A DNA stretch of 64,000 nt from Cristatella mucedo (GCA_009760855.2 WPIO01000159.1:311001-375000), one strand, 5' to 3'; positions 49,701 through 54,974 are shown, numbered from the stretch's first letter. Numbers and translations: made by a program. Notes: generated from the letters alone by a model not told the origin.

Positions 49701-50477
49701 TAGTTTGTGTGCTCCCAAAGCCTGCAATTCACTCCCGACTTGCATCGCGATATCTGCTGACTTGTCCACATTAAAAATCTAAAACACATCTATTTATTAC
49801 AGCATTTAGTCGATCCACGTGATTCCTTATTTATGTGCTTATGCACGCTGACACTGTGCATGCTGCCACTAACCATTCTTGTATGCTGACCCTGTACTTG
49901 TTACTTTAACCACGTTATTCTTGTTGTTTATTGAGTATGCTACCACTAACTATTCGATCACGCTTCCTTTGCGGCAAATGTAAAGTGCCTAGAAAAAGAT
50001 TGAGTTCTCTGAAGGCGATATATCAAATGTATTATTGTTATTATTTAAAAATACGCATATAGAATCTTGCTCCGTGGAATTAAAAATGTCGCTCTTTCTG
50101 TAACCACCATCATTTAGTTTCTGTCGTAAGAGAGACGGAACTCACCGATGAGACTACCGATGTGTGATATAAGCCACCGCGATGACCAAAGCTCGACTTG
50201 AAACTGTTTGTACTAAAAAGCTATACAGTTAGCTAGTGGACTACTTAGCAGGATTTTTCTTTGATGATAATACCAGTTGCTATTTAATTATTATTTCACC
50301 AAGCTCACCTGCATGGTTATCTACCAAGAGCTGAACAATGCCCAGCTTGCCATAGCGGACAGCATAGTGGAGCGCGCTTCGGCCACTATCGTCGAGTGAG
50401 TTGATCACTTTCTTTTTCTCTCTTCCAAGGCCGAGGAGGTAGCGACGTAATGAATCAATATCGGCATTTCTCGACAT
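11178..50477 (-). CDS. TRPA1: TRPA1-like ankyrin TRP cation channel (19 exons, 5' end missing)
   Basis: TRPA channels are plasma-membrane, Ca2+-permeable non-selective cation channels gated by irritants or temperature. Nineteen minus-strand exons join in frame: 50309-50477, 46383-46501, 29665-29841, 29335-29553, 29139-29238, 28644-28845, 28377-28560, 27320-27427, 25592-25830, 23715-24085, 22900-23001, 17783-17874, 17533-17702, 17040-17211, 16818-16949, 13308-13508, 12899-13075, 12702-12770 and 11178-11324. The product is about 1,049 residues: at least 16 ankyrin repeats, a pre-S1 linker, S1-S6, pore MMLGEYNF and the TRP-like segment [22 protein letters not shown], nearly that of human TRPA1. 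Every exon pair agrees in splice phase. The first visible exon follows an acceptor, so 5' exon(s) are missing. Donors of exons 10-13 are weak. The C-terminal tail is short (48 residues after exon 18). A paralogue in the TRPA subfamily (TRPA basal or HsTRPA type) is possible instead of the strict TRPA1 orthologue. Confidence 0.9.
11371..12101 (+). mobile_element. Degenerate LINE 3' end (plus), in the last TRPA intron
   Basis: Broken frames give LHWLPVK-like and VPAYLSDLL, then [14 protein letters not shown], the C-terminal RT-associated region seen in the other LINEs. It ends in a hairpin-like gccttga...agggtgctg and an ATT-type tail at 12074-12100. It is more diverged than LINE-A or LINE-B. 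Confidence 0.65.
12300..12356 (+). repeat. Paired (GCT)n and (AGC)n triplet repeats
   Basis: About seven GCT units (12300-12320) and eight AGC units (12334-12356) are separated by 13 bases. They are mutually complementary. They lie in the last TRPA intron. Confidence 0.9.
12357..12701 (-). other. Rest of TRPA intron 18, nothing recognised
   Basis: The stretch between the triplet repeats and exon 18 holds only short frames (12418-12636 minus) without recognisable similarity. Confidence 0.5.
12702..12770 (-). CDS. TRPA1: TRPA exon 18 (S6 end and TRP-like helix)
   Basis: Acceptor atcttgtag, donor gtaaag, 23 codons, no gaps against human TRPA1. [20 protein letters not shown] matches GLAVGDIAEVQKHASLKRIA. 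Confidence 0.94.
12899..13075 (-). CDS. TRPA1: TRPA exon 17 (pore and S6)
   Basis: Acceptor ttttttgtag, donor gtaagt, 59 codons. Pore helix and filter read [18 protein letters not shown] (human IIQTFSMMLGDINYRESF), with Glu replacing the filter Asp. S6 is [19 protein letters not shown]. Confidence 0.94.
13308..13508 (-). CDS. TRPA1: TRPA exon 16 (S4, linker, S5)
   Basis: Acceptor ggctttttcag, donor gtgagt, 67 codons. [20 protein letters not shown] (S4) and [19 protein letters not shown] with the S5 stretch [11 protein letters not shown] follow human QWQCGAIAVYFYWMNFLLYL and FIVMLEVILKTLLRSTVVF closely. Confidence 0.94.
13509..13950 (-). other. TRPA intron 15, exon-16-proximal part
   Basis: AT-rich; no exon or repeat recognised, except tRNA-SINE-like debris (gcaggactcgcacccacggcc) near 13920. 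Confidence 0.5.
13951..14136 (-). mobile_element. SINE-1 copy in TRPA intron
   Basis: Near full length. Minus-strand head TGAGCCGTGATGGCACACTA, B box GGTTCGATTCC, conserved body, and (TTTA)n-like 3' end at 13952-13967. The head loop is at 14085-14090. Confidence 0.88.
14660..14768 (-). mobile_element. Short LINE-A 3'-end copy
   Basis: About 105 bp carrying only the last part of the LINE-A 3' UTR (minus: accgaatgcgtacc ... cctgcgtaacacccaca). It abuts the next LINE-A copy through an ATGTT repeat. Confidence 0.75.
14769..16448 (-). mobile_element. LINE-A (CR1/L2-like), 5'-truncated and dead, in TRPA intron
   Basis: Minus-strand reverse transcriptase remnants: [18 protein letters not shown] and [13 protein letters not shown] (motif A) at 16158-16448, then [14 protein letters not shown] and [15 protein letters not shown] at 15466-15825. 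The 3' end has an ATGTT pentamer repeat (14768-14785). It is interrupted by a LINE-B insertion (about 16050-16240) and has a tandem duplication in the 3' UTR (about 14893-15158). Confidence 0.88.
16050..16240 (+). mobile_element. LINE-B 3' end nested in LINE-A
   Basis: Only the LINE-B 3' UTR and terminal hairpin (aaagcgcctagaaagagatt) with an ATT-type tail. It lies in plus orientation inside the minus-strand LINE-A and interrupts the peptide after SYLSD. Confidence 0.82.
16449..16817 (-). other. TRPA intron 15, exon-15-proximal part
   Basis: No exon or repeat recognised. A tandem of cactcggccctcg...gctgaggtcactcca near 16672-16735 forms a short duplicated block. Confidence 0.45.
16818..16949 (-). 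CDS. TRPA1: TRPA exon 15 (S3)
   Basis: Acceptor tgtgtctctctag, donor gtaacc, 44 codons, phase 0 both ends. [21 protein letters not shown] aligns in position with human YFMDISNVLEW and the following S3. Sequence identity is low, so this is the least certain membrane exon. An overlapping frame ([10 protein letters not shown]...) ends in a stop and does not fit the phase. Confidence 0.68.
17040..17211 (-). CDS. TRPA1: TRPA exon 14 (S1-S2 loop and S2)
   Basis: Acceptor gctcacgtttcag, donor gttagt, ends phase 0. An acidic Ser/Asn-rich extracellular loop ([11 protein letters not shown], two N-x-S/T sites) is followed by S2, [20 protein letters not shown]. Confidence 0.87.
17533..17702 (-). CDS. 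TRPA1: TRPA exon 13 (S1)
   Basis: Acceptor ttttttttaag, donor gtacga, ends phase 2. [19 protein letters not shown] matches NNRIELLNHPVCKEYLLMKW of human TRPA1. S1 follows ([20 protein letters not shown]). Confidence 0.88.
17783..17874 (-). CDS. TRPA1: TRPA exon 12 (end of pre-S1 linker)
   Basis: Acceptor ttcttgttgatag, donor gtcggt (weak), ends phase 0, 30 codons. It ends NHPLMIM, aligning with the human EPLTALNAM block just before S1. It carries four cysteines. Confidence 0.78.
17875..18385 (-). other. TRPA intron 11, proximal part
   Basis: AT-rich sequence with nothing recognised. Confidence 0.5.
18386..19262 (-). mobile_element. LINE-B, best-preserved C-terminal RT region
   Basis: A 208-codon open frame (18631-19257 minus) gives the region after the RT domain: [69 protein letters not shown]. 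It is followed by the 3' UTR, the terminal hairpin and an ATT-type tail at 18391-18413. The copy is 5'-truncated but has no stop in this part. Confidence 0.9.
19263..20183. other. Intron sequence with an AT array
   Basis: An (AT)n microsatellite at 19690-19729; otherwise no recognised feature. Confidence 0.5.
19690..19729 (+). repeat. (AT)n microsatellite
   Basis: About 20 uninterrupted AT units. Confidence 0.95.
20186..20368 (-). mobile_element. SINE-1 copy in TRPA intron
   Basis: Near full length with a (TTTA)n 3' end (plus ataaataaataaat at 20186-20200), the conserved body and tRNA-like head. The head loop is at 20317-20322. Confidence 0.88.
20648..20805 (-). mobile_element. SINE-2 copy (tRNA head, LINE-like 3' end)
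   Basis: On the minus strand a tRNA-like head with B-box-like GGGCTCGAGCTCC is followed by an aatagagattaagttctctta hairpin arm, similar to the LINE-B tail. Diverged from the copy at 34.2 kb. Confidence 0.6.
20940..21105 (-). mobile_element. Diverged SINE-2-like remnant
   Basis: Shows the agcccacaaccctggtcg and cgccactgagct tRNA-like parts and an agagaattcttaagag-type arm. Weak match. Confidence 0.4.
21106..21950. other. Intron sequence, pyrimidine-rich in part
   Basis: 21600-21950 is rich in CT runs. A minus frame at 21213-21401 was considered as an exon and rejected. No feature is supported. Confidence 0.4.
21955..22255 (+). repeat. Two adjacent imperfect tandem duplications
   Basis: An approximately 80-bp unit (gaccacaactgtgcacc... 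and gaccacagcagtgcacc...) occurs twice from 21959. It is followed by a unit starting gccggcatacaata (22141) that recurs at 22216. A 14-base palindrome TGACCTTAAGGTCA (22191-22204) lies between the second pair. Confidence 0.75.
22256..22899. other. Intron sequence, nothing recognised
   Basis: GT-rich (22330-22430) then unstructured; no repeat or exon seen. Confidence 0.45.
22900..23001 (-). CDS. TRPA1: TRPA exon 11 (pre-S1 linker, in-frame cassette)
   Basis: Acceptor cagatgttgcag; two bases complete Gly. It encodes [20 protein letters not shown] then [13 protein letters not shown], which matches the human TRPA1 segment VLLDFCMLHS...IEYNFKYLQ. The length is 102 bases with phase 1 at both ends, so skipping it keeps the frame. 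The chosen donor gttggt is weak; a second phase-1 donor (gtgggt) 51 bases downstream is possible. Confidence 0.75.
23002..23714 (-). other. TRPA intron 10, nothing recognised
   Basis: Only short frames (23398-23601 minus) without similarity. Confidence 0.5.
23715..24085 (-). CDS. TRPA1: TRPA exon 10 (last ankyrin repeats and linker)
   Basis: Acceptor gtgtgttttag, donor gtggga, ends phase 1, 123 codons. Repeats [20 protein letters not shown] and [20 protein letters not shown], then a degenerate repeat and [10 protein letters not shown], which matches the IIRSKRWDECL block after the ankyrin array of human TRPA1. Confidence 0.92.
24086..25591 (-). other. TRPA intron 9 with one LINE remnant
   Basis: A diverged LINE-B 3' end lies at 24632-24770 (plus): cactgtgcatgct and gaaagacatttagttctctgagggtgctat, then an ATT-type tail. 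The rest shows nothing recognisable. Confidence 0.5.
25592..25830 (-). CDS. TRPA1: TRPA exon 9 (two ankyrin repeats)
   Basis: Acceptor actttgttgcag, donor gtaggt, ends phase 2. Repeats [20 protein letters not shown] and [20 protein letters not shown], ending GANIEAR across the splice. Confidence 0.92.
26170..26359 (-). mobile_element. SINE-1 copy in TRPA intron
   Basis: Full body and tRNA head; the left arm of the head hairpin is altered (cacgaaatc). The loop is at 26307-26312. An A-rich 3' tail lies at about 26174-26190. Confidence 0.86.
26395..26560 (-). mobile_element. SINE-2 copy
   Basis: tRNA-like head (minus: ctagcggttaaggtgctcgcc, B-box-like ttgagctcgagccc) joined to cctgaatagagattagctt and ggcgctatgcc, the LINE-like hairpin. 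Adjacent to SINE-1 in the same orientation. Confidence 0.68.
26860..27015 (+). mobile_element. Diverged tRNA-SINE remnant, plus orientation
   Basis: tcagcccagggataacgtgt (A-box-like), a B-box-like tactcgagtcctg, and a body with ggatgatagccgctat resembling SINE-1 ggtgatagccgtaa. Confidence 0.45.
27320..27427 (-). CDS. TRPA1: TRPA exon 8 (ankyrin)
   Basis: Acceptor atttctatag, donor gtaagt, 36 codons, phase 0. It completes the previous repeat with [16 protein letters not shown] and adds [17 protein letters not shown]. Confidence 0.92.
27428..28376 (-). other. TRPA intron 7
   Basis: A LINE-B-like hairpin remnant (ttgcctagaaagagaatatgtt) at about 27511-27575; otherwise nothing recognised. Short frames near 28000 show no similarity. 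Confidence 0.45.
28377..28560 (-). CDS. TRPA1: TRPA exon 7 (two ankyrin repeats)
   Basis: Acceptor ggtttgcag, donor gtaggc, ends phase 0. Repeats [20 protein letters not shown] and [17 protein letters not shown]. Confidence 0.92.
28644..28845 (-). CDS. TRPA1: TRPA exon 6 (two ankyrin repeats)
   Basis: Acceptor tgaaatttag; two leading bases complete Gly. Donor gtaatc, ends phase 2. Repeats [20 protein letters not shown] and [20 protein letters not shown]. Confidence 0.92.
29139..29238 (-). CDS. TRPA1: TRPA exon 5 (ankyrin)
   Basis: Acceptor cgtcatag, donor gtaacc, ends phase 1. It encodes [20 protein letters not shown]. Confidence 0.88.
29335..29553 (-). CDS. TRPA1: TRPA exon 4 (two ankyrin repeats)
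   Basis: Acceptor ttcgtgtgcag, donor gtaagc, 73 codons, phase 0. Repeats [20 protein letters not shown] and [20 protein letters not shown] are followed by a Glu/Lys-rich spacer. Confidence 0.92.
29665..29841 (-). CDS. TRPA1: TRPA exon 3 (ankyrin)
   Basis: Acceptor cattttcaag, donor gtaagt, phase 0 at both ends, 59 codons. It contains [16 protein letters not shown] and the repeat [20 protein letters not shown]. Confidence 0.92.
30236..30325 (-). mobile_element. LINE-B tail fragment
   Basis: ATT-type tail (plus aataataataataataa) and terminal hairpin only. Confidence 0.75.
30330..31265 (+). mobile_element. LTR-like sequence, GC-rich
   Basis: GC- and CpG-rich (30440-30700), then a TATA-like ttatataaagtgttgtg near 31146. 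About 80 bases later comes tggtaggggaccg at 31230, in the position of a primer-binding site. LTR ends and target duplication were not determined. It belongs to a different family from the 9.3/55 kb pair. Confidence 0.4.
31266..31400 (+). pseudogene. Possible gag-like coiled-coil remnant
   Basis: A frame at 31292-31408 reads [20 protein letters not shown], a heptad-rich helix like the N-terminal Gag helix of many Ty3-type elements. It is flanked by stops and too short to name. The placement just after an LTR-like block supports the reading. Confidence 0.35.
31733..32103 (+). mobile_element. LINE-B 3' end
   Basis: [20 protein letters not shown], then the 3' UTR, hairpin and ATT-type tail (32088-32101). 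5'-truncated. Confidence 0.85.
32575..32650 (-). mobile_element. SINE-1 3' remnant
   Basis: ctgatttagcagccttttttatacagcg matches the SINE-1 3' half; the head is missing. Confidence 0.5.
32695..32905 (+). mobile_element. Diverged LINE-B 3' UTR
   Basis: gaccctgcgcatgtcacccctaaccacgtta and a decayed hairpin (ggccataaatagattaagttgtctggggacgct), then a TTATT-type tail. Confidence 0.65.
32906..33385. other. AT-rich stretch, nothing recognised
   Basis: Contains AATA-rich runs at 33165-33225; no exon or named repeat. Confidence 0.4.
33386..33660 (-). pseudogene. Unidentified protein-like open stretch
   Basis: About 90 codons between two in-frame TAG codons, with protein-like composition: [20 protein letters not shown], then [15 protein letters not shown] and [21 protein letters not shown] do not recognise the family. 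It could be a retrocopy of a host gene or part of a transposon. It lies inside TRPA intron 2 on the same strand, with a further in-frame stop upstream. Confidence 0.35.
33661..34210. other. Intron sequence with a small LINE tail trace
   Basis: A LINE-B-like hairpin trace (ataagagagcgttatctctttctacgctc) at 33990-34050; otherwise nothing recognised. Confidence 0.4.
34213..34355 (-). mobile_element. SINE-2, best copy
   Basis: Minus-strand head tttgctctagcggttaagg (A-box region), B-box-like GGGCTCAAGCCC, then aaagcgcctgaatagagatt aagttctcttggggcgctata, the LINE-type hairpin. About 140 bp. Confidence 0.8.
34430..34570 (-). mobile_element. LINE internal fragment
   Basis: Minus-strand similarity to the [13 protein letters not shown] region (plus gacggggagccagcacagatccgtgagaagtgg). 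Confidence 0.5.
34908..35195 (+). mobile_element. LINE-B 3' end
   Basis: acctatttaggacagcattt (end of ORF2), 3' UTR, hairpin and ATT-type tail at 35178-35193. Confidence 0.85.
35418..35938 (-). mobile_element. Two tandem LINE-B 3' ends, same orientation
   Basis: One 3' UTR runs 35418-35590 and stops where the ATT-type tail of a second copy (about 35591-35938) begins. The second continues to the [18 protein letters not shown] remnant. Confidence 0.8.
36117..37710 (+). mobile_element. LINE-A with RT domain, frameshifted
   Basis: Reverse transcriptase of a CR1/L2-like non-LTR element. A pre-RT piece ([20 protein letters not shown]) is followed after a frameshift by 36223-36750: [24 protein letters not shown] (motif A), [19 protein letters not shown] and [12 protein letters not shown] (catalytic YADD). 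A stop then breaks the C-terminal part, and several more stops follow to the 3' end with its pentamer tail. 5'-truncated and inactive. Confidence 0.9.
37868..38345 (+). repeat. 38-bp minisatellite, about 12.5 units
   Basis: Unit about agagagagaagacgggatag then agtcaaacaagtagtaaa. Units vary by a few bases, with short deletions in unit 2-3 and a 3-bp insertion in unit 8. Minus-strand frames rich in Ser/Leu through it are artefacts. Confidence 0.93.
38346..38690. other. GC-richer stretch after the minisatellite
   Basis: Contains an 11-base G run (38606-38616) and two ATTGG/GTTGGC motifs. Possibly LTR debris; not supported further. Confidence 0.3.
38695..39130 (-). mobile_element. Degenerate LINE fragment
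   Basis: Minus-strand remnants of the [12 protein letters not shown] and [15 protein letters not shown] type regions (plus gttttgcaccagttgcat). Many stops. Confidence 0.55.
39343..40710 (-). mobile_element. Old LINE (LINE-C), minus
   Basis: ATT-type tail at 39343-39360, a decayed hairpin, a 3' UTR, then colinear remnants of the ORF2 C-terminal region and, near 40480-40600, an RT-like region (plus gaggtatccagtacttgag, the antisense of the PQG motif region). More diverged than LINE-B. Confidence 0.7.
41040..42366 (+). mobile_element. Old LINE, plus, with LINE-B-type 3' end
   Basis: Starts near RT motif A ([14 protein letters not shown]) and continues through [12 protein letters not shown] and [16 protein letters not shown] (41731-42015). 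It ends in a good hairpin and ATT tail at 42300-42366. Confidence 0.75.
42497..44065 (-). mobile_element. LINE-A, split by LINE-B
   Basis: Two colinear parts, 42497-42828 (3' UTR) and 43520-44065 (ORF2 C-terminal region), both minus. Joining them across the insert restores the order seen in the copies at 15 and 59 kb. Many stops. Confidence 0.86.
42829..43519 (+). mobile_element. LINE-B nested in LINE-A
   Basis: ORF2 C-terminal region ([20 protein letters not shown] through FRTAFSGSL) with no stop, then 3' UTR, hairpin and ATT tail (43499-43519). The open frame 42771-43283 begins in antisense LINE-A and runs into LINE-B. Confidence 0.9.
44066..45390 (-). mobile_element. Possible 5' part of LINE-A, badly degraded
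   Basis: Lies directly upstream of the minus LINE-A. Frame 44964-45380 (138 codons) is AT-rich and not recognised. It is placed here by position only. Confidence 0.3.
45400..46100. other. GC-rich stretch, possible LTR debris
   Basis: GC-richer than its surroundings. A perfect 12-bp inverted repeat (45993-46004 and 46070-46081) lies near the right end. No exon is supported. Confidence 0.35.
46383..46501 (-). CDS. TRPA1: TRPA exon 2 (ankyrin, long inter-helix insert)
   Basis: Acceptor cctattttcag, donor gtaagt after GAG. Two leading bases complete Asp. It encodes [18 protein letters not shown] and then a polar insert ([18 protein letters not shown]) before the second helix in exon 3. An alternative donor gtaggt at 46411 would break the phase with exon 3 and is rejected. 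Confidence 0.88.
46502..47261 (-). other. TRPA intron 1, exon-2-proximal part
   Basis: A minus frame at 46894-47205 (103 codons) has a fair gtatgt donor near its middle, but it is not ankyrin-like and exons 1 and 2 already join perfectly. No repeat recognised. Confidence 0.4.
47262..48517 (+). mobile_element. LINE-A with long open C-terminal frame
   Basis: 47283-47546 gives [19 protein letters not shown] and [13 protein letters not shown] single TGA (where related copies have TGG) separates it from a 244-codon frame (47547-48281: [20 protein letters not shown] through [20 protein letters not shown]). The 3' UTR ends in an ACATT pentamer array (48482-48511). 5'-truncated. Confidence 0.92.
48518..48880. 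other. Intron sequence, nothing recognised
   Basis: No exon or repeat seen. Confidence 0.45.
48885..50047 (+). mobile_element. Old LINE, plus, interrupted by SINE-1
   Basis: Colinear remnants: [32 protein letters not shown], then after the SINE a 3' UTR, decayed hairpin and ATT-type tail (50031-50047). The break point interrupts TFRYLHS...[10 protein letters not shown]. Confidence 0.78.
49387..49570 (-). mobile_element. SINE-1 inserted in a LINE
   Basis: Full body, head loop at 49518-49523, A-rich 3' end at 49389-49398. It lies between ccttcatt and ccattctttgg of the host LINE; the duplication is short and imperfect. Confidence 0.88.
50309..50477 (-). CDS. TRPA1: TRPA exon 1 of those found (ankyrin)
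   Basis: Acceptor cgtctttctttag, donor gtgagc, ends phase 1. It encodes [14 protein letters not shown]... then an ankyrin repeat ([20 protein letters not shown]). The ATG follows the acceptor directly, so it is probably an internal Met and not the start. Confidence 0.85.
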
Positions 50478-51579
50478 CTAAAGAAAGACGAGAAAATGCT
50501 CGAGGTTAGCGTCACATAACATCAGCATCAAGATTATGAAACTAGAGATCCGAGATGAGAATCGTAAGATTTTCTCAAGGATGCATGCATGTATTTGAAG
50601 GATGCGACATCTGAAGCTCAATTATCGTGGCAAATTCGACGAGCAGTGACTAGGAAAATCAGGATCATGGAGATAGATTATTTTAGTGGTACAACTCACA
50701 AAAGGCTAACGAACCCAGTGCAAAAGCCTCATTCGGTGGATTGGTGCTTACATTTGATATATTAGTGAAGCTCCCCTATTAACTGGCTTGCCTATTTTTA
50801 AAATCAAGATGACATTTTTCCAGAATCAACTGGTGGAGAGCTCAGCATTTTTTACTTATTCGCCTTGGTACCACTGGAAAATATAAAGCTAAATCATTAT
50901 TCAGATTTATAAAGAACTAAGCACATTTACAGGATAAGATGACCCTAGAAAGACGCGCGGATATGTGTTGCAGTCTTCGGCAGGGGCTGATCCCACACCC
51001 CTTCGGGAGCTGATCCCACACCCATGAAAAAAGAATGAGAGTCGCACAAACTCAGCCGTTTCCTCAGAGGAAAATATACTGTTACAAAATCTTTGGCTCA
51101 AGCAAGTGTGGTATGACAAAAATTATCCAAAAGGTATTAAAAAGAGCTAGTATGCGTTTAAAATTACTGAAAATATGTATAGCTAAGATTTTGGAAAGGT
51201 TAATTAGGCTACGATTGACAATAAATAAAGGTGGCCTGTTTCAAAGCCATCAACATGAACAAAAAAGAAATGAAACTTTTTAAAGCTATCAACGTATTGG
51301 TAGCTACCACAATTAATATGTTATGAAATTCACTTGACGACCACCTTAAGCTCAGCACTATTATTCGTAGACTACTTCCACTGCCACTTGTCAACTTCTC
51401 TGAATCCCCGATTAGCGTGTACTTAACCGAGCTTGGCTGCATGCAATCTCATTAGCTCCACGATCCATTCTTGAGGCTGTAACTCAGGCTGTAACCCGGT
51501 ACTGGCACGACTGTCAAAAAGAGTCACAAAGCACAAACAGGTGGTACCAAGAACAGTCATAAGGTCAAAGGGCATACGT

Positions 51580-51590
<11 letters not shown>
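50478..51590 (-). other. Sequence upstream of the first TRPA exon found
   Basis: The missing 5' TRPA exon(s) should lie from here upward. I could not identify one. A small direct repeat (tgatcccacaccc, twice at 50988-51024) is visible. Confidence 0.4.
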
Positions 51591-51757
<167 letters not shown>

Positions 51758-51925
51758 AAAACCGCGATTGCAGAGATGGTTCTCAGCTACATCTATGGCC
51801 AATTTATTTTAAATCTGGCTATTTTTTGAGCATCACACTGACAGTGGTAGTAAACACGTTGCTCCGAAACGTCTTTCACACAAGCACAGAGAACGTAACG
51901 GTGTTATTCCTTACAGATACCAGAC

Positions 51926-52045
<120 letters not shown>

Positions 52046-52555
52046 GGTGGAGCTAGTGGCTTGAATCATAGCTAGCGAGTAATACAAGCCACCTCGACGC
52101 ATGCTGGTATGGCGACGGCAGCAATCGAGAAAGCTCGTAACTTAATAAACGATCTAAATTCTCAAAACTTATATTCCACAGCCGCGTAGGGCTTTATGTG
52201 CTTAGGACGAGCTGTAAATTACAACGGAACTAATCACCCCTTCAGATTACGTTTAATGAAAATTAAGTTATATATTATGCCGTATGCGTTTCGTATTAAT
52301 TCTAAGGAGCCAATAATAATCTCTTGCGACTGTCATAAACCAGCTGATCAAAGATTTTAAGTTTCACTAGCACATCAACAAAAGACTCGGGTCCAGTTTG
52401 AATGAGGCTCGACAATAAAAAGCGGACTCGATTTAAGTAACTTGCTCTTGTGGGCTTTTTGATTGCTTATCTGCACGCAATGTGGTGGTTCTGTTCCAAA
52501 GTGATCTCCCACTAACCGACCGAGAAAGATATCAGACATTTGGGCCTGCTCATAC
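52046..52555. other. Unassigned stretch
   Basis: No exon or repeat recognised. Confidence 0.4.
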
Positions 52556-52559
52556 AGGG

Positions 52560-53630
52560 ATATAACAACCAAGAGGTCCATGCATTTGAGACATCCGTCT
52601 CAACTTCTGTAGGTCATTGTTTGCAGGGCTGCCGGCATATGCAATCTGGTGCTTGCAGTTGCTGCAAACCTGTGCTGCTAGGATCGTCTGACTCGAGCGT
52701 TGTATTGGCTACAGCACACCACTTCTCGCCAATTTTGCACTGGCTACCAAACATCGTCTTCAAGGCTAAATGACTAACCTTCAGGTTCTTTCATTCTCTT
52801 GGTCCACCTTTTTTCAGCACGCATAAGCACACAAAGGACAAATCACATGGACCCAGCGAATTCTATGAGGAACAGGTCCTTTGTTGGCTTTTTAAATGTC
52901 GCCAAGTCAGATATGGTGACGTCAGTCGGGATTGAGTTTCGGGCTTTGGGAGCACACAAAATAAAGGGAAGGTCTTCCAAAGAATTCTATTGTCTCGAGG
53001 CGCAGCTAAACGATTTGAATAAGAAGAATGAACGGAGAGACGCATAACCTGATTGCGAATATTTCTTCTAATTTCTAGGCTGGAGCAAGAGAATAAAGAA
53101 ACCTAAAAGTGAGTGACAAAAGTCAGTGCTCTGCTTGTACGGAGCCAGGGCGTGCATATTCTAAGGGATATATGCTGGAAGAGCCGATTTTTAGCCGTAA
53201 GCTTTCCAGTTTCCGAGTCACACTCGGTTCGCCAATGGCTAATAAGCTGGCTTGATTATCATTTAATTTTAGAACAATCCTTAAATGAATGTTATGCATG
53301 TTAGAAATAAATGCGACAAGGGAGTGAAGAGAGTTTGAAGTGCTTGAAGGCTGGCACATATCAAAGCACAGATACAGCTGTGTGACATGTGCATGAAAAT
53401 GGACGACTATGTTGTGCTTGGCGATTACTCGGCAAGAAGAAGAGTATACATTTGGAAAGAAGTGAACCAAGCACCGACCTCTGGGATACCCGTACTTTAA
53501 CGGCTCATTGGATGATCATTCCCTGTTACCATCAATGCTCTGGAATCTCCCTGTTGAGATAGGACTCAAGGCATTGCAGCACTGTACCAGTGATGTCCTG
53601 TTTTGATGAGCAACGGTAGAGAAGGGCTAA
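52560..53630. mobile_element. Two LINE fragments in opposite orientation
   Basis: 52560-52800 is a plus fragment of the ORF2 C-terminal region (HFSPILHWLPN). 52815-53630 is a minus fragment beginning at the end of ORF2 and running upstream past the TFSLLR-like part. Neither has a 3' tail. Confidence 0.6.
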
Positions 53631-54020
53631 AACCTGGTTTAGAGGTGAGTCTTGCTTCCTACCTACTCCCTACTCACTCGATTTATCGGTGTATACATCA
53701 CCAATAGCAAGGCGAGTCCAAGACTTAGGGAAGACTTGACGATGATTTATTGTCCAAATCTGATTCTACTTTTTTTGGGCCAAGATCCAGGCAAGACTTA
53801 GCAAATAACCAATCGCAGCATCGTCTAGGCCACGCCCACCACATTGCCTTGAAAGGAATGGCAGTTGGATTGACCTGCGAAATCATCAATGCGTTTCTCA
53901 CGAGAACCTGTTTATGGGACATTCCGAGTTCAAAAAAGCAGATTTTGAAGCGGCAAGCGCCAAAGGATTAGGATCACGCAAAAAAGATAAACAGGGAGAC
54001 ACATATTCCTGTGAAGGTCA
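53631..54020. other. Unassigned stretch
   Basis: Short frames on both strands near 53725-53970; nothing recognised. Confidence 0.35.
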
Positions 54021-54025
54021 TCATT

Positions 54026-54190
54026 AAAAAGCTAAGCTGATTTAACAGCCTCGTTTGTATAGCGACAGAAGAGCCTTCACGGCTATCACAACTAATTGCA
54101 GTGGCTAACAAAGACTCGACCGCTGGTGTACTCGAATCCACCACCGGGGTTGTGAAAAGTGAGTGAACACCTTACCTCTGTGCTAAGACT
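54026..54190 (-). mobile_element. SINE-1, diverged copy
   Basis: The body is recognisable (tatagcgacagaagagccttcacggctatcac); the tRNA head is more decayed than in the other copies. Confidence 0.7.
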
Positions 54191-54970
54191 CAGGAGCGAC
54201 AGTTATACATCCGAAGCAAAATTGACTGGGGATGATTAGCTATTTACATTCATATGTAAATTAATCCCCTGCGGACTGTAAGAATAAGTGCCAAGTCGGA
54301 ATTACCATTTGCGAAGGTAGTATGTCAAGCAGCAAATGATAGTTCCGGGTATATAAGTGCAAGCAGGAATAGTCAATAATGCGAAAGCTTTCAGGAGTTG
54401 GGAAGCCTTGTTTGAAATCTCAGGTTGGTGGTGACTGAATCGGACCAAGGCAGCTGCAGAAAAACTATGGCTAAACTAGTGTTCAAACAACCTAAATCTT
54501 ATTCCAAAATGCGGCGGCCTTATTAATGCGAACACTAGATTTCCTTTACAGGAATAGCTTCTACGTCTAGCTCAATTCCTTTCGGCTAAAATCAAAATCG
54601 AGACAGTGTTCTATTTACGAAGGCCCCAGATCCCATTTTTGTGCAGGGAGCACTTTTTCGCACCGAACTCAGAGTCGCTCACGTTAGCACTTATAGTCAC
54701 CGATGACTTCCAATGCCACCGAACGGTGGGTGTCTCGTGCCAAAGCTGCCGACGACCATTACCTGATGCAATGAAAGGTTGAGTGCTGCAGCCTCAGGTT
54801 CGGCTCTTCTGGTCGCGACAGCGAATGACGTTTCGGCCAAGCCATATTCAACGTGATGGGTTGCAGGCACCGAGCCGCCGGCACCAGCTCTGGACACCAT
54901 AGTTGAGCTGCTGCCGAAAAATTGAAGAATGCGAGCTGCGAGAACGGTGTTTCCGCTTTTAATGGTCGCC
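54191..54970. other. Unassigned stretch
   Basis: The longest frame, 54697-55035 minus (112 codons), is GC-rich and overlaps the LTR-like block. No family recognised. Confidence 0.35.
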
Positions 54971-54974
54971 GATA

